Positions 47,329 to 56,952 of a stretch of DNA of 64,000 nucleotides are shown piece by piece. The notes under the pieces are model-generated. The model searched no databases. It worked only from the letters and a program-made list of their open reading frames with translations, and had not been told where the DNA came from. How positions within the stretch are numbered: the stretch's first letter is position 1; each line of letters begins with the position of its first letter. The DNA is from Alishewanella agri BL06 (GTDB lineage: Bacteria; Pseudomonadota; Gammaproteobacteria; Enterobacterales; Alteromonadaceae), in assembly GCF_000272005.1 (NCBI RefSeq), contig NZ_AKKU01000015.1:62001-126000 (forward strand), given 5' to 3'. A program made the position numbers and the translations under genes.

Positions 47329-48303
47329 CTAGGATGGCTCAATGGCACGTAAATGGCGGCGTACAGATAAATAGGAACCAATGACCCCCAGCAGCACCGC
47401 TAACAGAATTAAACCGCCAAACTCCTGCAAACTCATCGCCTGCAGCCGGAAGTCGCTCTGATAAAGATCACTGATACCGGCTATCGCGCCCCTTAGCCAC
47501 CACAGCAGAACTTCGGTTACCAGAAAAGCCAATAAGCCACCAAAGACCCCGAACCAGAAACCGGTATATAGAAAAGGCCGCTGAATAAAGGCATCAGTGG
47601 CACCCACCAGTTTCATAACTTCAATCTCCTCCCGTTTGCTGATAATCGACAGCCGGATAGTATTGCTGACAATCAACAGCACGGCACTGAGTAACAACAA
47701 ACCAATCGCTACCACCGCTTGTTGTAACAGCAGTACCACGGCATCAAGGCGTTGCAACCATTCCAGATCCAACTTGGCAAACTCAACAATCCGTTCTTTC
47801 TCTAGCTGTTGCTGCAACGCCCGCGCAGCAGCCGGCTCAGTATGCAGCGGCAACACCACCAACACATCCGGCAACGGATTTTCGGTCAGATAGTTCAGCG
47901 CGGCGCCAAAACCAGAAGCCTGCTGAAATTCCTGCATCGCGGCATCTTTAGAGATATGCCGTACCGCCGCGATTTGCGGATCACCCTCGAGGATAGTTTT
48001 CAGTCCCTGCACTTGTTGGCTGGTAGCACTGTCCCGGATAAACAGGCTGATCTCAGCAGCTTTAGCAAAACCACCGCTAACCTGCTGCACATTTTTTACC
48101 AGTAAATGCAGGGTGGTTGGCAGGGTTAAGCTCAGGCCCAGTACCGCCATGGTCATTAAAGACGAACCCGGGGTTCGCCATAACTCACCGAGACTAAACA
48201 GCGCCTGGCGCAAATGATTAACGAAAAACATGACAAAGCGGCGGATAAAATTGATTTTATTGGCTTTGGCGCCGCTGGCGCGACCACTGAACAGAATACT
48301 CAT
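47329..48303 (-). CDS. ftsX: Cell-division ABC transporter-like permease FtsX
   Basis: 324-aa membrane subunit of FtsEX, which regulates septal murein hydrolysis through EnvC. Cytoplasmic N-tail, membrane segment near residues 48-68, periplasmic loop (about 70-190, EnvC-binding region in E. coli), then three more segments (VVAIGLLLLSAVLLIVSNTIRLS and two near the end). IISKREEIEVMKLVGATDAFIQRPF is the typical cytoplasmic motif. It overlaps ftsE by ATGA. Confidence 0.95.
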   Translation of the reverse strand: MSILFSGRASGAKANKINFIRRFVMFFVNHLRQALFSLGELWRTPGSSLMTMAVLGLSLTLPTTLHLLVKNVQQVSGGFAKAAEISLFIRDSATSQQVQGLKTILEGDPQIAAVRHISKDAAMQEFQQASGFGAALNYLTENPLPDVLVVLPLHTEPAAARALQQQLEKERIVEFAKLDLEWLQRLDAVVLLLQQAVVAIGLLLLSAVLLIVSNTIRLSIISKREEIEVMKLVGATDAFIQRPFLYTGFWFGVFGGLLAFLVTEVLLWWLRGAIAGISDLYQSDFRLQAMSLQEFGGLILLAVLLGVIGSYLSVRRHLRAIEPS

Positions 48304-48983
48304 AGTGGCTCCTGCACCGGCATCAGGCCATCATTAATCATCCGCCCTTGCTTTAACGTTAGTGTCCGGTAACGCATTCGCGCGATCAGCCCCAGATCGT
48401 GAGTTGCCACCAGCACCGAGACGCCAACCTGATTAAAGGCTTCAAACACCCGCATAATGTCGCGCGACAATTCCGGATCCAGGTTCCCGGTTGGCTCATC
48501 TGCTAACAGTAACGGCGGTTTATTTACTACGGCCCGGGCGATCCCAACCCGCTGCTGCTCACCACCAGACAGCGTTTGCGGTAAACAACGCTGCTTATCT
48601 AACAAGCCGACCTTGTCCAGCGCTGCATGCACCCGTTTCACCATTTCTTTGCCAGTAAAGCCTTCAATCACTAAAGGCAGCGCCACATTATCAAACACTG
48701 TATGATTCATCAGTAAGCGGTGATTTTGATAAATAATACCGACATCGCGCCGCACATAGGGCACCTGACTGCGTTTCAATCGGCTCAGATCGATATTATT
48801 AATCATCACCCGCCCTGTGCTGGGCCGTTCAATCATACTAATCAGCTTTAAAATGGTACTTTTGCCGGCACCGGAGTGACCGGTTAAAAACACCATCTCA
48901 CCTTTGGCAATACGAAAATTAATCCGCTCCAGTGCGACAAAACCACCCGGATAGCTTTTACTAACATGATCAAACTGCAGCAT
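48300..48983 (-). CDS. ftsE: Cell-division ATP-binding protein FtsE
   Basis: 227-aa ABC ATPase. Walker [12 protein letters not shown]-loop [12 protein letters not shown], signature LSGGEQQRV, Walker [15 protein letters not shown]-loop THDLGLI. Forms the cytoplasmic part of FtsEX. Starts five bases after the ftsY stop, in the conserved ftsY-ftsE-ftsX operon. Confidence 0.97.
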   Translation of the reverse strand: MLQFDHVSKSYPGGFVALERINFRIAKGEMVFLTGHSGAGKSTILKLISMIERPSTGRVMINNIDLSRLKRSQVPYVRRDVGIIYQNHRLLMNHTVFDNVALPLVIEGFTGKEMVKRVHAALDKVGLLDKQRCLPQTLSGGEQQRVGIARAVVNKPPLLLADEPTGNLDPELSRDIMRVFEAFNQVGVSVLVATHDLGLIARMRYRTLTLKQGRMINDGLMPVQEPL

Positions 48984-48988
48984 AGCGG

Positions 48989-50269
48989 TTATTCCTTGTT
49001 AAACAGCGCCCGGATAAAGTCTTGCGCCTGAAACTGCCGCAAATCATCAATGGCCTCGCCGACACCGATAAAGCGGATCGGCACCTGAAACTGATCAGCG
49101 ATGGCAAAAATCACCCCACCTTTGGCGGTACCATCCAGCTTAGTTAAACTGATACCGGTCAGCGGCACGGCTTCGTTAAATAATTTGGCCTGACTCAGCG
49201 CATTCTGACCCGTGCCGGCGTCCAGCGTCAGCATCACTTCATGTGGGGCTGTGGCATCAATTTTTTGTAACACCCGCACAATCTTTTTCAGCTCTTCCAT
49301 TAAATGCGCTTTATTCTGTAACCGACCGGCAGTATCAGCAATCAGCACATCCACTTTGCGGGCTTTCGCCGCCTGATAGGCATCAAAGATAACAGAGGCA
49401 CTGTCAGCACCGGTATGTTGGGCGATTACCGGGATTTGATTACGATCGCCCCAAACCTGTAATTGCTCTACGGCAGCGGCGCGGAACGTATCCCCGGCGG
49501 CTAGCATCACCGATTTACCCTGTTGTTTAAATTGCTGCGCCATCTTGCCGATCGTAGTCGTTTTACCGACACCGTTCACCCCAACCATCAGGATCACAAA
49601 AGGACCATCCTGGGCGACAGGTAGCAACGGCTGCTCCACGTGCTGTAACAGCTCTGCCATATCCTGCTGCAATTTTTCGTATAGCAGACCGGCATCTTTC
49701 AGCGCTTTCCGATCGGCATGGCTGGTCAGCTGTTTAATCAGTTTCTGTGTGGTATCCATACCCACGTCCGCCAGCAGTAACTGCGTTTCCAGCTCTTCAT
49801 ACAGCTCATCATCAATTTTCTTACCGACAAATAATGACGCCAGACCGGCACCCAGATTCTGGCTGGTTTTTGCCAAACCTTGCTTCAGGCGGGCAAAAAA
49901 ACCGGGCTTTTTCGGATTATCCGGTGCAGCAGCTGGCGTTAGTGTCGGCACTGTATTCACTGCAGGTACCTCAACCACTAACTTACCAGCCTGACTTTCA
50001 GCGGTGGCTGTGGGCTCGTTAGGCGACACCAGGCTTGATTCTGCTGGTGCCTGTGGCGCAGCAACGTTCTGCTTGGCCTCTGCCACTACCGGCGGCGCGA
50101 CCATTACCGTAGCGGCAACCTGTTCTGGCGTCGCGATGGCTGCGGCCTCTGCTGTTTGCTCTGATGCTTGCTCTGGTGCTTGCTCTGGTGCTTGCTCTGG
50201 AGTCGGCTCCGGCTGTGTTGGTTTTTTGCCAAACCCGAGCCAGGAGAAGAGTTTGTTTTGTTTTGTCAT
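48989..50269 (-). CDS. ftsY: Signal recognition particle receptor FtsY
   Basis: 426-aa SRP receptor GTPase for co-translational membrane targeting. An acidic, low-complexity N-terminal A domain (about residues 15-110) includes a PEQA repeat block. The N domain and G domain follow, with G1 GVNGVGKTTTIGKMA, DTFRAAAVEQL, DTAGR, TKLDGTAKGG and the C-terminal IGVGEAIDDLRQF. The A domain binds lipids and varies among species. Divergent from rsmD. Confidence 0.97.
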   Translation of the reverse strand: MTKQNKLFSWLGFGKKPTQPEPTPEQAPEQAPEQASEQTAEAAAIATPEQVAATVMVAPPVVAEAKQNVAAPQAPAESSLVSPNEPTATAESQAGKLVVEVPAVNTVPTLTPAAAPDNPKKPGFFARLKQGLAKTSQNLGAGLASLFVGKKIDDELYEELETQLLLADVGMDTTQKLIKQLTSHADRKALKDAGLLYEKLQQDMAELLQHVEQPLLPVAQDGPFVILMVGVNGVGKTTTIGKMAQQFKQQGKSVMLAAGDTFRAAAVEQLQVWGDRNQIPVIAQHTGADSASVIFDAYQAAKARKVDVLIADTAGRLQNKAHLMEELKKIVRVLQKIDATAPHEVMLTLDAGTGQNALSQAKLFNEAVPLTGISLTKLDGTAKGGVIFAIADQFQVPIRFIGVGEAIDDLRQFQAQDFIRALFNKE

Positions 50270-50350
50270 ATGCTGTTAGGTCAGAGAGTGAAAACTAGGA
50301 TAAAATTGGACTTATACTAACACCTTTATCTGTCAGGCAAAAACGAATCA

Positions 50351-50953
50351 ATGAAACAATCGAATAGCCGCGCCGCCAGCGGCGGGCAAAGTGGATTTGT
50401 CAGAATTATCAGCGGCAAATGGCGCGGAAAAAAGCTACCGGTAGCGGATGCACTGGGGCTGCGCCCCACCACGGATCGGGTGAAAGAAACGCTGTTTAAC
50501 TGGCTGATGCACGACACTGCGCAAAGTACAGTCTTGGATTGTTTCGCCGGCAGCGGCAGCCTGGGTTTAGAGGCGCTGTCACGCTATGCTGACTATGTCA
50601 CGCTAGTAGAAAAAGCACCGGCCCTAGCCCGGCAATTACAACGGCATTTAGACAGCCTGAGCGCCAGCAATGCCGAGGTGGTCAACGCGGATTGTCTGCA
50701 GTGGCTGCAACGCCCGGCTTTGCGACAGTACAATCTGGTCCTGATCGATCCCCCCTTTCGGCAAGGTCTGGCCTTACCTTGCTGTCAGGCATTGGAGCAG
50801 CATGGCTGGTTAAGCGACAGCGCTTTGATTTATCTGGAAACGGAGAAAGAGCTGGCACTTAATGCGATGCCGGCAAATTGGCAATTATTAAAAGAGAAAA
50901 TCGCCGGGCAATTGGCGTACCGGCTGTGGTTAAGAGCAGGGGCAACGGCTTAG
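50351..50953 (+). CDS. rsmD: 16S rRNA (guanine-966-N2)-methyltransferase RsmD
   Basis: 200 aa. Methylates G966 of 16S rRNA. N-terminal RIISGKWRGKKLPV and LRPTTDRVKETLFNWL are family marks; SAM-binding CFAGSGSLGLEALSRYA; catalytic DPPFRQGL in the N/DPPF form. Its divergent pairing with ftsY is conserved in E. coli and relatives. Confidence 0.96.
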   Translation: MKQSNSRAASGGQSGFVRIISGKWRGKKLPVADALGLRPTTDRVKETLFNWLMHDTAQSTVLDCFAGSGSLGLEALSRYADYVTLVEKAPALARQLQRHLDSLSASNAEVVNADCLQWLQRPALRQYNLVLIDPPFRQGLALPCCQALEQHGWLSDSALIYLETEKELALNAMPANWQLLKEKIAGQLAYRLWLRAGATA

Positions 50954-50971
50954 CCGCTGCCCGCTGAGAAC

Positions 50972-51589
50972 TCAGGATTCTGCCGGAGTCAGCTCCATAC
51001 CAAGGTTGGTTAGCCCTAACTCCTTCACCCAGGCTTTCAGTTGTTGCATTTGTTCGCGGCCGATGCGCTGCATCGGTTGCACCAGCGCAATCAGCTCGGC
51101 CAGACACTCCATTTCGTATTGCATCAAGGGATCATCACGCACCAGCTTTTTCAACTCGGCTTCGGTGGTGATCTCAGCATCAGTCGCCTGATATTCCACT
51201 AAGCGCGCGACGGTAGCCTGAGAAATCTTTGCCACATTAATAAACTCAGCACCGTCTTGCTGACTGATCCCATTTAGCATCATATCCAGTGCTGTGGCAC
51301 AGTCGACGGCCGGATACACACCAAACATATCGTAATGATTAACTTCAGGTGTCGCTAACTCCAGCTCTTCGGCCAGGCGTTCAAAGTTAATTTTGGCTTT
51401 GGGTACCGTCAACCACTCCCAGCACAAATCGAGAATCTTCCGCACCAGCTGTGGATCACCAAACTGACTGACTTCGGAAAACAACTGATAATTCGGTAAC
51501 ATCCGCTCCAGTAGCGTCGCAGCAATGGCACCTTGCTGCGCTAAGGTTAAATCCCGCATTTGCTGAAAATTATTGGCTTTTTGTTTCAT
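50972..51589 (-). CDS. DUF416 protein, YjaG-like
   Basis: 205 aa, cytoplasmic, no signal or membrane segment. Family marks: QQGAIAATLLERMLPNYQLFSEVSQFG near the N-terminus and LDLCWEWLTVPKAKINFERLAEELE. Function unknown; structures of relatives are helical. Convergent with rsmD, 18 bp between stops, and downstream of the coiled-coil gene on the same strand. Confidence 0.87.
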   Translation of the reverse strand: MKQKANNFQQMRDLTLAQQGAIAATLLERMLPNYQLFSEVSQFGDPQLVRKILDLCWEWLTVPKAKINFERLAEELELATPEVNHYDMFGVYPAVDCATALDMMLNGISQQDGAEFINVAKISQATVARLVEYQATDAEITTEAELKKLVRDDPLMQYEMECLAELIALVQPMQRIGREQMQQLKAWVKELGLTNLGMELTPAES

Positions 51590-51645
51590 AGATTTCCTGT
51601 AAATTGCGCGCGGCAGTGTTTACACCCTGCTAAACACCCGCCGCG

Positions 51646-52968
51646 CTATGAGGTCGCTGAAAGTTGTCGCTGCGCGTATTCAAACTTCAGCTTAAATTCG
51701 GTAACACGTTGTTCCAGATCAGAGATTTGCTGTTGATACTGTTCGGTAAGCTGACTTAATTCCATCCGCAGTACCCGAATGGTTTCCCGGGCTTGATCGC
51801 TCTCCTGCTGCTGTTTCTCCAGCGCAATATCTAAGCGTAAACGCGCCTGCTGCAGTAATAATTCATTGCGCTCACTCTGCTCGCGCAGCGCCGTTTCCGT
51901 CTGCTGCAGAGTTGCCAGTTGTTGCTGCAATGCTTGCTGAGTTTCAGTTAGCTGTTGGTTTTCTTGCTGCAATTGTTGGTTAAGTTGATGTTTAAATTGT
52001 GCTTTTTGTTGCTGCTCCTGTACGTGTTGCTGTAAGGCAGCCAGCTGCTGCTGCAAGTCGGCGTTTTGTGAGGTCTGAGCGGCGACTTGTGATTCCAACT
52101 CTGAAATCTGGCTTTGTAATTGCTCTGTTTGGTTATGTGCTTGCTGCAAGGCAGCACTTGCCCGGGCGAGTTGTTGCTCCAAGTCTGTGATCTGATTGTG
52201 CTGCAACTCAGCTTGCGCCTGTTCTTGCTGTAACTCAGCTCTGGCAGCTGCCAGTTGCTGTGCCAGTGCGGTCAGCTCGCTGCGTTGCGCTGCAGCTTGC
52301 ACCTGCTGCTGTTGTAAAGCTGTCGTAGCCTGAGATAGGTGTTGCTGCAAGCGGGCGATTTCTTGCTGCCCGTTTTGCTCCGCTTGTTGCTGCTCGAGCT
52401 TTGCCGCCTGCTGCAGTTGCAGCCTATCTTGCTCGGCCTGCTGCAAGGCGTGTTGCGTCTGTTGTAGTGCCTGTTCGGCGGCAAGCTGACGTTGTAGTGC
52501 CAGCTGTAACTGCTCAGCTTGCTCAGCTAACTGCGTTTGCTGATTCTCGCTTTGGTTTTGTTGTGCCGTGTGGCTTTCACCAAGCTGCACTAATTGTTGC
52601 TGGACAGCGGCCAGCTCTGCCTCGGTTTGCTGCAGTTTTTGTAACAGTTGCTGGTTATGTTTCTCCAGCCCGGCCTGGATCCGTGGGTCAGCACCCGGTG
52701 CCGGCACACTGAAATCTAATTGTTGACGGCTTTGCTGCCAATCCTTGTAAAGCTTCTGATACGCCTGTTCATGCGCGATTAACCGCTGCTGCCAGCGCGC
52801 TTCGACCTGCTGCTGCATCTGACTTAACCAGTGTTGCTGTTGCTGTGCAAGTTCAGCAGCAAAGCCTTGCATACTTTGCTGCAAAGCACTGGCCGCCTGT
52901 TGGCTAAGGCTATCCGGGTCCGGCTTGGCGTTGGGTTGAGCTGGCGTTTTCATGTTATTCTCATTCAT
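51646..52968 (-). CDS. Gln-rich coiled-coil protein, unknown function
   Basis: 440 aa from the ATG at 52968 (TTG 52989 and ATG 52953 are alternatives; no start has a strong ribosome site). Almost the whole protein is predicted coiled coil with Gln in many heptad positions: repeats such as LQQAEQDRLQLQQAAKLEQQ, ELQQEQAQAELQHNQITDLE and LQQLAALQQHVQEQQQ. No signal peptide or membrane segment. Long coiled coils suggest a scaffold or filament, but no function can be assigned. Confidence 0.8.
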   Translation of the reverse strand: MNENNMKTPAQPNAKPDPDSLSQQAASALQQSMQGFAAELAQQQQHWLSQMQQQVEARWQQRLIAHEQAYQKLYKDWQQSRQQLDFSVPAPGADPRIQAGLEKHNQQLLQKLQQTEAELAAVQQQLVQLGESHTAQQNQSENQQTQLAEQAEQLQLALQRQLAAEQALQQTQHALQQAEQDRLQLQQAAKLEQQQAEQNGQQEIARLQQHLSQATTALQQQQVQAAAQRSELTALAQQLAAARAELQQEQAQAELQHNQITDLEQQLARASAALQQAHNQTEQLQSQISELESQVAAQTSQNADLQQQLAALQQHVQEQQQKAQFKHQLNQQLQQENQQLTETQQALQQQLATLQQTETALREQSERNELLLQQARLRLDIALEKQQQESDQARETIRVLRMELSQLTEQYQQQISDLEQRVTEFKLKFEYAQRQLSATS

Positions 52969-53167
52969 ACCAGTGGCCTGATCTGGCAATCTGCTTTGCT
53001 AAGTGTAATATGACTGCGGACTGAAAGCGAATCGCACAACAATGCTGTTGGAACTTCGAACCTTTTCAGTTATCTAATCTGGCAACTGAAGCACAAAACC
53101 AACTGATCGTGTTGCCCGATTGTTTGGTATATTCTATAACTGAATGCAATAGCAAAGGGTGATAAAA

Positions 53168-53752
53168 ATGCAGCTGTTATCTGTAGTCTGGCGGACCTTA
53201 GTTGTAAGTAGTGTCCTTTGGTTAAGCGCCTGTGCGGTTGGCCCGAATGTGCGGTCTGATCAGGCACCGGATGCCAACCTGAGTAATTATCGCACCTTTG
53301 GTTTTATGACTGAATTAGCCACAGATCGTGCCGGCTATACCAGCCTGGTCACGCAGCATATGAAAGCGGCAATCAGCGCCGAGATGACTGCCCGCGGCTA
53401 TCAATTTAGCGAGCAACAGCCTGATTTACTGATTAATTTCAACTCTAACGTGCAGCAACGGTCTGATATTCGCACCACGACAACCTCAGCTGTACCATAT
53501 TACGGTTATTATCATTACCGCCGCGGTTATTACAGCCCTTTCCCGTACTATCAGACTGAAGTTGAAACCGTGCATTATAAAGTCGGCACTGTGAATATTG
53601 ATGTTGTAGACGCCGGCCGTAAGCAACTGGTATGGGAAGGTATTGCAGAAGGGGTGTTGAAACAGCAGGATTTACAACAACCGCGTGAAGCAACAGCACG
53701 GGTTGTCAGCCAGATTTTCAGTCAATTTCCGGTTGGTCGCCCGACTAACTAA
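53168..53752 (+). CDS. DUF4136 lipoprotein
   Basis: 194-aa lipoprotein: signal peptide with lipobox LSAC, then a DUF4136-like body (ANLSNYRTFGFM, MTARGYQFSEQQPDLLINFN, VNIDVVDAGRKQLVWEGIAEG). A Tyr/Arg-rich insert (PYYGYYHYRRGYYSPFPYY) splits the domain. ATG 53168 with GGGTG ahead is preferred over GTG 53159. Function unknown. Confidence 0.87.
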   Translation: MQLLSVVWRTLVVSSVLWLSACAVGPNVRSDQAPDANLSNYRTFGFMTELATDRAGYTSLVTQHMKAAISAEMTARGYQFSEQQPDLLINFNSNVQQRSDIRTTTTSAVPYYGYYHYRRGYYSPFPYYQTEVETVHYKVGTVNIDVVDAGRKQLVWEGIAEGVLKQQDLQQPREATARVVSQIFSQFPVGRPTN

Positions 53753-53802
53753 GGATGCGATGGTAGCAGGCGACCGCGTAATACGGCGGAACGCCTGCAG
53801 TC

Positions 53803-54390
53803 TTACAAGATTTGCCCCTGTGTAGCCGCCACTTCCGCCACCTTTCGCTTTAAGTCAGTGCAATCGGCCCCGGCATCGGTTTGTTGAATCGATAAGGTGA
53901 GCTCTGCGACCTTAATGCCAAATTTATGCATCGTCGTGCGATTAATCAGGTTTTGTGGGTCGATCAGATATAACCAGTCTTTTACCGTGACATCCAGCGT
54001 ACTGCCATCATAAGGAATGCGCAGCACATATTGCCAGTACAAGGCATTACCCGCCAGTTGTCCTGCTGCTTCGCCAATCACATCGCCGGCCGTACCGCTA
54101 ACTTTGCCCTGACTATCCTGCTGCAACTGCCAATGCCGCTGTTCCACCCTGCCGTCACTAAAATAAAACACTTCGTATAAATCGCCACGACCTTGCTGCC
54201 ATTCACCACAAAGATCAGCGGTAAAACGCAAGGTTTGCCGGCCTCGCCAGTCATGCAATACGCCATAAGCGCGGCCACTGCCGGCAAAAAACTGGTCTAG
54301 CTGTAATACCGGTGTTTGCTGCCGGTAATCTGTGACCGATTGACTGCAGCCAGCAAGCAAGGCTGCCGCAGCCAGAAAAGCAATACGCAT
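53803..54390 (-). CDS. DUF3833 lipoprotein
   Basis: 195-aa lipoprotein with lipobox LLAGC. DUF3833 pattern: LQLDQFFAGSGRAYGVLHDWRGRQTLRF, EVFYFSDGRVEQRHWQL, GNALYWQYVLRIPYDGSTLDVTVKDWLYLID. The ATG at 54390 has GGAGG seven bases upstream, which decides against the upstream ATG at 54414. Function unknown; relatives are common in marine gammaproteobacteria. Confidence 0.88.
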   Translation of the reverse strand: MRIAFLAAAALLAGCSQSVTDYRQQTPVLQLDQFFAGSGRAYGVLHDWRGRQTLRFTADLCGEWQQGRGDLYEVFYFSDGRVEQRHWQLQQDSQGKVSGTAGDVIGEAAGQLAGNALYWQYVLRIPYDGSTLDVTVKDWLYLIDPQNLINRTTMHKFGIKVAELTLSIQQTDAGADCTDLKRKVAEVAATQGQIL

Positions 54391-54535
54391 AAAGGTTCCT
54401 CCATGTGATAGCAAGCTATACGTAGCAAAGCCCCTACTGGCTCACCCGGCAATCAGGCAACACATTGAAGGCCTCGCGGTGCTATGGCAAACTAGCCGCC
54501 AGATCAGCAACGGCCCCATACTAAGCGGAATCATC

Positions 54536-55153
54536 ATGTCATCAATTACTGTGGCGACCTGGGAACAGCTGGCCAGCGCCTTTTATCAGCACGGCTGGGT
54601 ATGGCTGCCTCATTTCTTGTCGCCCGCTCTCATCGCTGCACTCTGTGATGATTTACAGCAACAGCAGTTACGTAGTGCCGGTGTCGGCCGCCAACAAGAT
54701 CATCTGCAAAACCAGCAGATCCGGCGCGATCAGACTGCCTGGCTCGATGGCAGCAGTAGCGCCCAGCAAGACTATCTGCAATTGATGCAGCAGTTACAGC
54801 AAGCCTTTAATCAACGCTTCTTTCTTGGCTTATTTGATTATGAATGCCACTATGCACGCTACCAACAGGGTGATTTTTATCAAAAACATCTGGATGCGTT
54901 TCGCGGCCGTTCAAACCGGGTACTTACCACCGTAACCTATCTGAATACTCCGGAATCCGGTGGCGAGCTGGTGCTTTATGATGAGCAGGATCAGCTACTG
55001 CAACGGCTGCCGCCGGCCGCGGGAGGCTTAATCCTGTTTGAAAGTGAGCGCTTTCCGCACGAGGTGTTACCTGCAACCAGCGAGCGCCTGAGCATCGCTG
55101 GCTGGTTCAGGCGTAACAACAGTCTGCAGGGTATGGTCGATCCGGGAACTTAA
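54536..55153 (+). CDS. 2OG-Fe(II) oxygenase, prolyl-4-hydroxylase-like
   Basis: 205 aa. Iron ligands HLD (in QKHLDAFRG) and a distal histidine (FPHEVLPA), then the 2-oxoglutarate-binding arginine in ERLSIAGWFRR. VLTTVTYLNTPESGGELVLYDE is the conserved jelly-roll strand set. Substrate unknown; possibilities include a translation factor or a free amino acid. Its end overlaps the convergent DUF192 gene by four bases. The start at 54536 is chosen because sequence upstream lacks family resemblance. Confidence 0.9.
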   Translation: MSSITVATWEQLASAFYQHGWVWLPHFLSPALIAALCDDLQQQQLRSAGVGRQQDHLQNQQIRRDQTAWLDGSSSAQQDYLQLMQQLQQAFNQRFFLGLFDYECHYARYQQGDFYQKHLDAFRGRSNRVLTTVTYLNTPESGGELVLYDEQDQLLQRLPPAAGGLILFESERFPHEVLPATSERLSIAGWFRRNNSLQGMVDPGT

Positions 55154-55572
55154 TCGGCCAACAACTTTAGCTGACTCCCCACCCCCAGATTGCGGGCGGC
55201 AAACCAGCCTCTCGGCATTTCCAATGCAGCGATCACCGCAATTTCTGAAGGCACCGGTGTTTCATCAAAAGGCTCTAACGGCCGGATTTGATGGATCTGC
55301 CAATTGGCATCAATAAAAGCGACATCCAGAGCAATACCGGTATTACGCATCCATAAACTAATTTGCTGTGGCGTGCTGTACAGTAACAGCATCCCCGGCT
55401 CAGCACTGTCCTGAAACATCAGGCCCTGAGCTCTCAGCTCGGGGGTATCAGCCAGCTGCACCGCAACAACCTGCTGGTCCAATTGTAGTTTCACCAACGG
55501 AAAACCGCTGCTATCCGGCACTGCCGCACAGCTACTGAGCACCAGCAGCAACGAAAACAGCCATTTCTTCAT
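55150..55572 (-). CDS. DUF192 lipoprotein
   Basis: 140 aa with signal peptide and possible lipobox LSSC. DUF192 marks: TPELRAQGLMFQ, GMLLLYSTPQQISLWMRNTGIALDVAFID and LEMPRGWFAARNLGVGSQL. Exported proteins of unknown function. It starts one base past the ubiA stop, so it is probably the last gene of ubiC-ubiA-DUF192. Confidence 0.9.
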   Translation of the reverse strand: MKKWLFSLLLVLSSCAAVPDSSGFPLVKLQLDQQVVAVQLADTPELRAQGLMFQDSAEPGMLLLYSTPQQISLWMRNTGIALDVAFIDANWQIHQIRPLEPFDETPVPSEIAVIAALEMPRGWFAARNLGVGSQLKLLAD

Positions 55573-55573
55573 G

Positions 55574-56437
55574 TTAAAACCCCATACTGCATACCAGCCC
55601 GGTAAACAGCATTAATCCGACATAATGGTTATGTAAAAAAGCCGCGAAAGCCCCTTGCCGACTCTGCGCAGCCTGATAATGCTGCCAGCCAAAAGCCACA
55701 ACGGTTAACAGCAACGCCAGAAAAAACGGCCAGCTTAATGCTAACTGCTGCCCAATCAGCGCTAACAGCAACAGAAAGCCTAACTGGAAGACGGCAATAA
55801 TCGGCAACGCCCAACCACCAAACAATACCGCAGTAGATTTAATGCCGGCTTTCAGATCATCGGGCCTATCGACTAACGCATAGAAGGTATCATAAGCCAC
55901 TGTCCACAACAAATTGGCCAGATACAACCACCAGGCATAACTGGGGATCTCACCCTGTAATGCCATAAAAGCCATTGGAATACCCCAGCTATAAGCGGCA
56001 CCCAATACGACCTGCGGTAAGTGAGTAAAACGCTTCATAAAGGGATAGCTGCTGGCCAGCAGCACGGCTACCAGCGCCAACAATTGCGTTGCCCGATTAA
56101 GAAACAGCAATAGACTGGCAGCCAGCAGTAACAACAGGACAAAGAGTTGTAGTGCCTCCGTCGCGCTAACCTGACCGCTGGCCAGAGGCCGGTCGCGGGT
56201 CCGTTCAACCTGACCATCAAACTGCCGATCGGCATAATCGTTGATCACGCAACCGGCGGAGCGCATTAACACCACGCCCAGCGTAAAAATCAACCACAAA
56301 TCAAAAGGTGGAATACCATCTGCTGCCAGCCACAACGCCCACCAGGTGGGCCACAACAGCAAATAAATACCAATGGGCTTGTCCAGCCGCATCAGCTGCC
56401 AATATGCGTTTCGCTGTTGCCAACTTAGTGCCATCAT
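55574..56437 (-). CDS. ubiA: 4-hydroxybenzoate octaprenyltransferase
   Basis: 287-aa membrane prenyltransferase that attaches the polyprenyl tail in ubiquinone synthesis. First Asp-rich motif NDYADRQFDGQVERTRDRPLASG near residue 70, second in YALVDRPDDLKAGIKST near residue 195, and LMRLDKPIGIYLLLWPTWWAL at the start. About eight membrane segments. Overlaps ubiC by four bases. Confidence 0.96.
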   Translation of the reverse strand: MMALSWQQRNAYWQLMRLDKPIGIYLLLWPTWWALWLAADGIPPFDLWLIFTLGVVLMRSAGCVINDYADRQFDGQVERTRDRPLASGQVSATEALQLFVLLLLLAASLLLFLNRATQLLALVAVLLASSYPFMKRFTHLPQVVLGAAYSWGIPMAFMALQGEIPSYAWWLYLANLLWTVAYDTFYALVDRPDDLKAGIKSTAVLFGGWALPIIAVFQLGFLLLLALIGQQLALSWPFFLALLLTVVAFGWQHYQAAQSRQGAFAAFLHNHYVGLMLFTGLVCSMGF

Positions 56438-56952
56438 AATAACTCCACGGCCGGTAAAAACACTTCGGCCACCAGTAACGGTGCATCAGCGACCGAAAAT
56501 ACCGAACGTCTGGCCCAGTACTCCCCGGCAGCTATACCTGCGGTCGCCTCAGCTAGCTGCAAACGGGCCACCTCAATCGGGCCACGGCATAAATCAGGAA
56601 ACTGAAACAGAAATTCGCCTAATGGTTGTTCACCCAGTGCAGTGAGCTGGTGCAACTGCCGCCGGCTGCTCTCGGGCAGCCAACTTTGGGCATACACCGC
56701 CGGTTGCTGGTTACACGACATCAAAACTTCGCGCCGCACACAGGCACCGCTAATCGCCGGTAAACAAGGCCACAAAAAGTCTGGCAGCTCTGTTGTGGTT
56801 TCAGCCAACAGTGCCAGACGAAACTGCTGACAATGTGCCTTTAACCGCGCCGTAAGAGAGGCAGGCTCTAATAACCAGGGCTGCAGTTTTTCAGGTAAAC
56901 GCAGGGTGTCAGCCGCTAGCCAGGGCGCATTCAGTGATATTACTGCGGTCAT
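56434..56952 (-). CDS. ubiC: Chorismate lyase
   Basis: 172 aa. Converts chorismate to 4-hydroxybenzoate and pyruvate, the first committed step of ubiquinone synthesis. LRREV-like segment CVRREVLMSC, WLPE near residue 92, and the C-terminal IEVARLQLAEATAGIAAGEYWARRSVF with the E-Y-W-R-R ring. Coupled to ubiA, which uses its product. Confidence 0.93.
   Translation of the reverse strand: MTAVISLNAPWLAADTLRLPEKLQPWLLEPASLTARLKAHCQQFRLALLAETTTELPDFLWPCLPAISGACVRREVLMSCNQQPAVYAQSWLPESSRRQLHQLTALGEQPLGEFLFQFPDLCRGPIEVARLQLAEATAGIAAGEYWARRSVFSVADAPLLVAEVFLPAVELL

Noticed and set aside
49545-49994. 149-codon Ser/Cys-rich ORF antisense to ftsY
   Set aside because: Low-complexity shadow of ftsY on the opposite strand.
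52401-52712. 103-codon ORF antisense to the coiled-coil gene
   Set aside because: Ala/Val-rich shadow of CAG-rich coding sequence.
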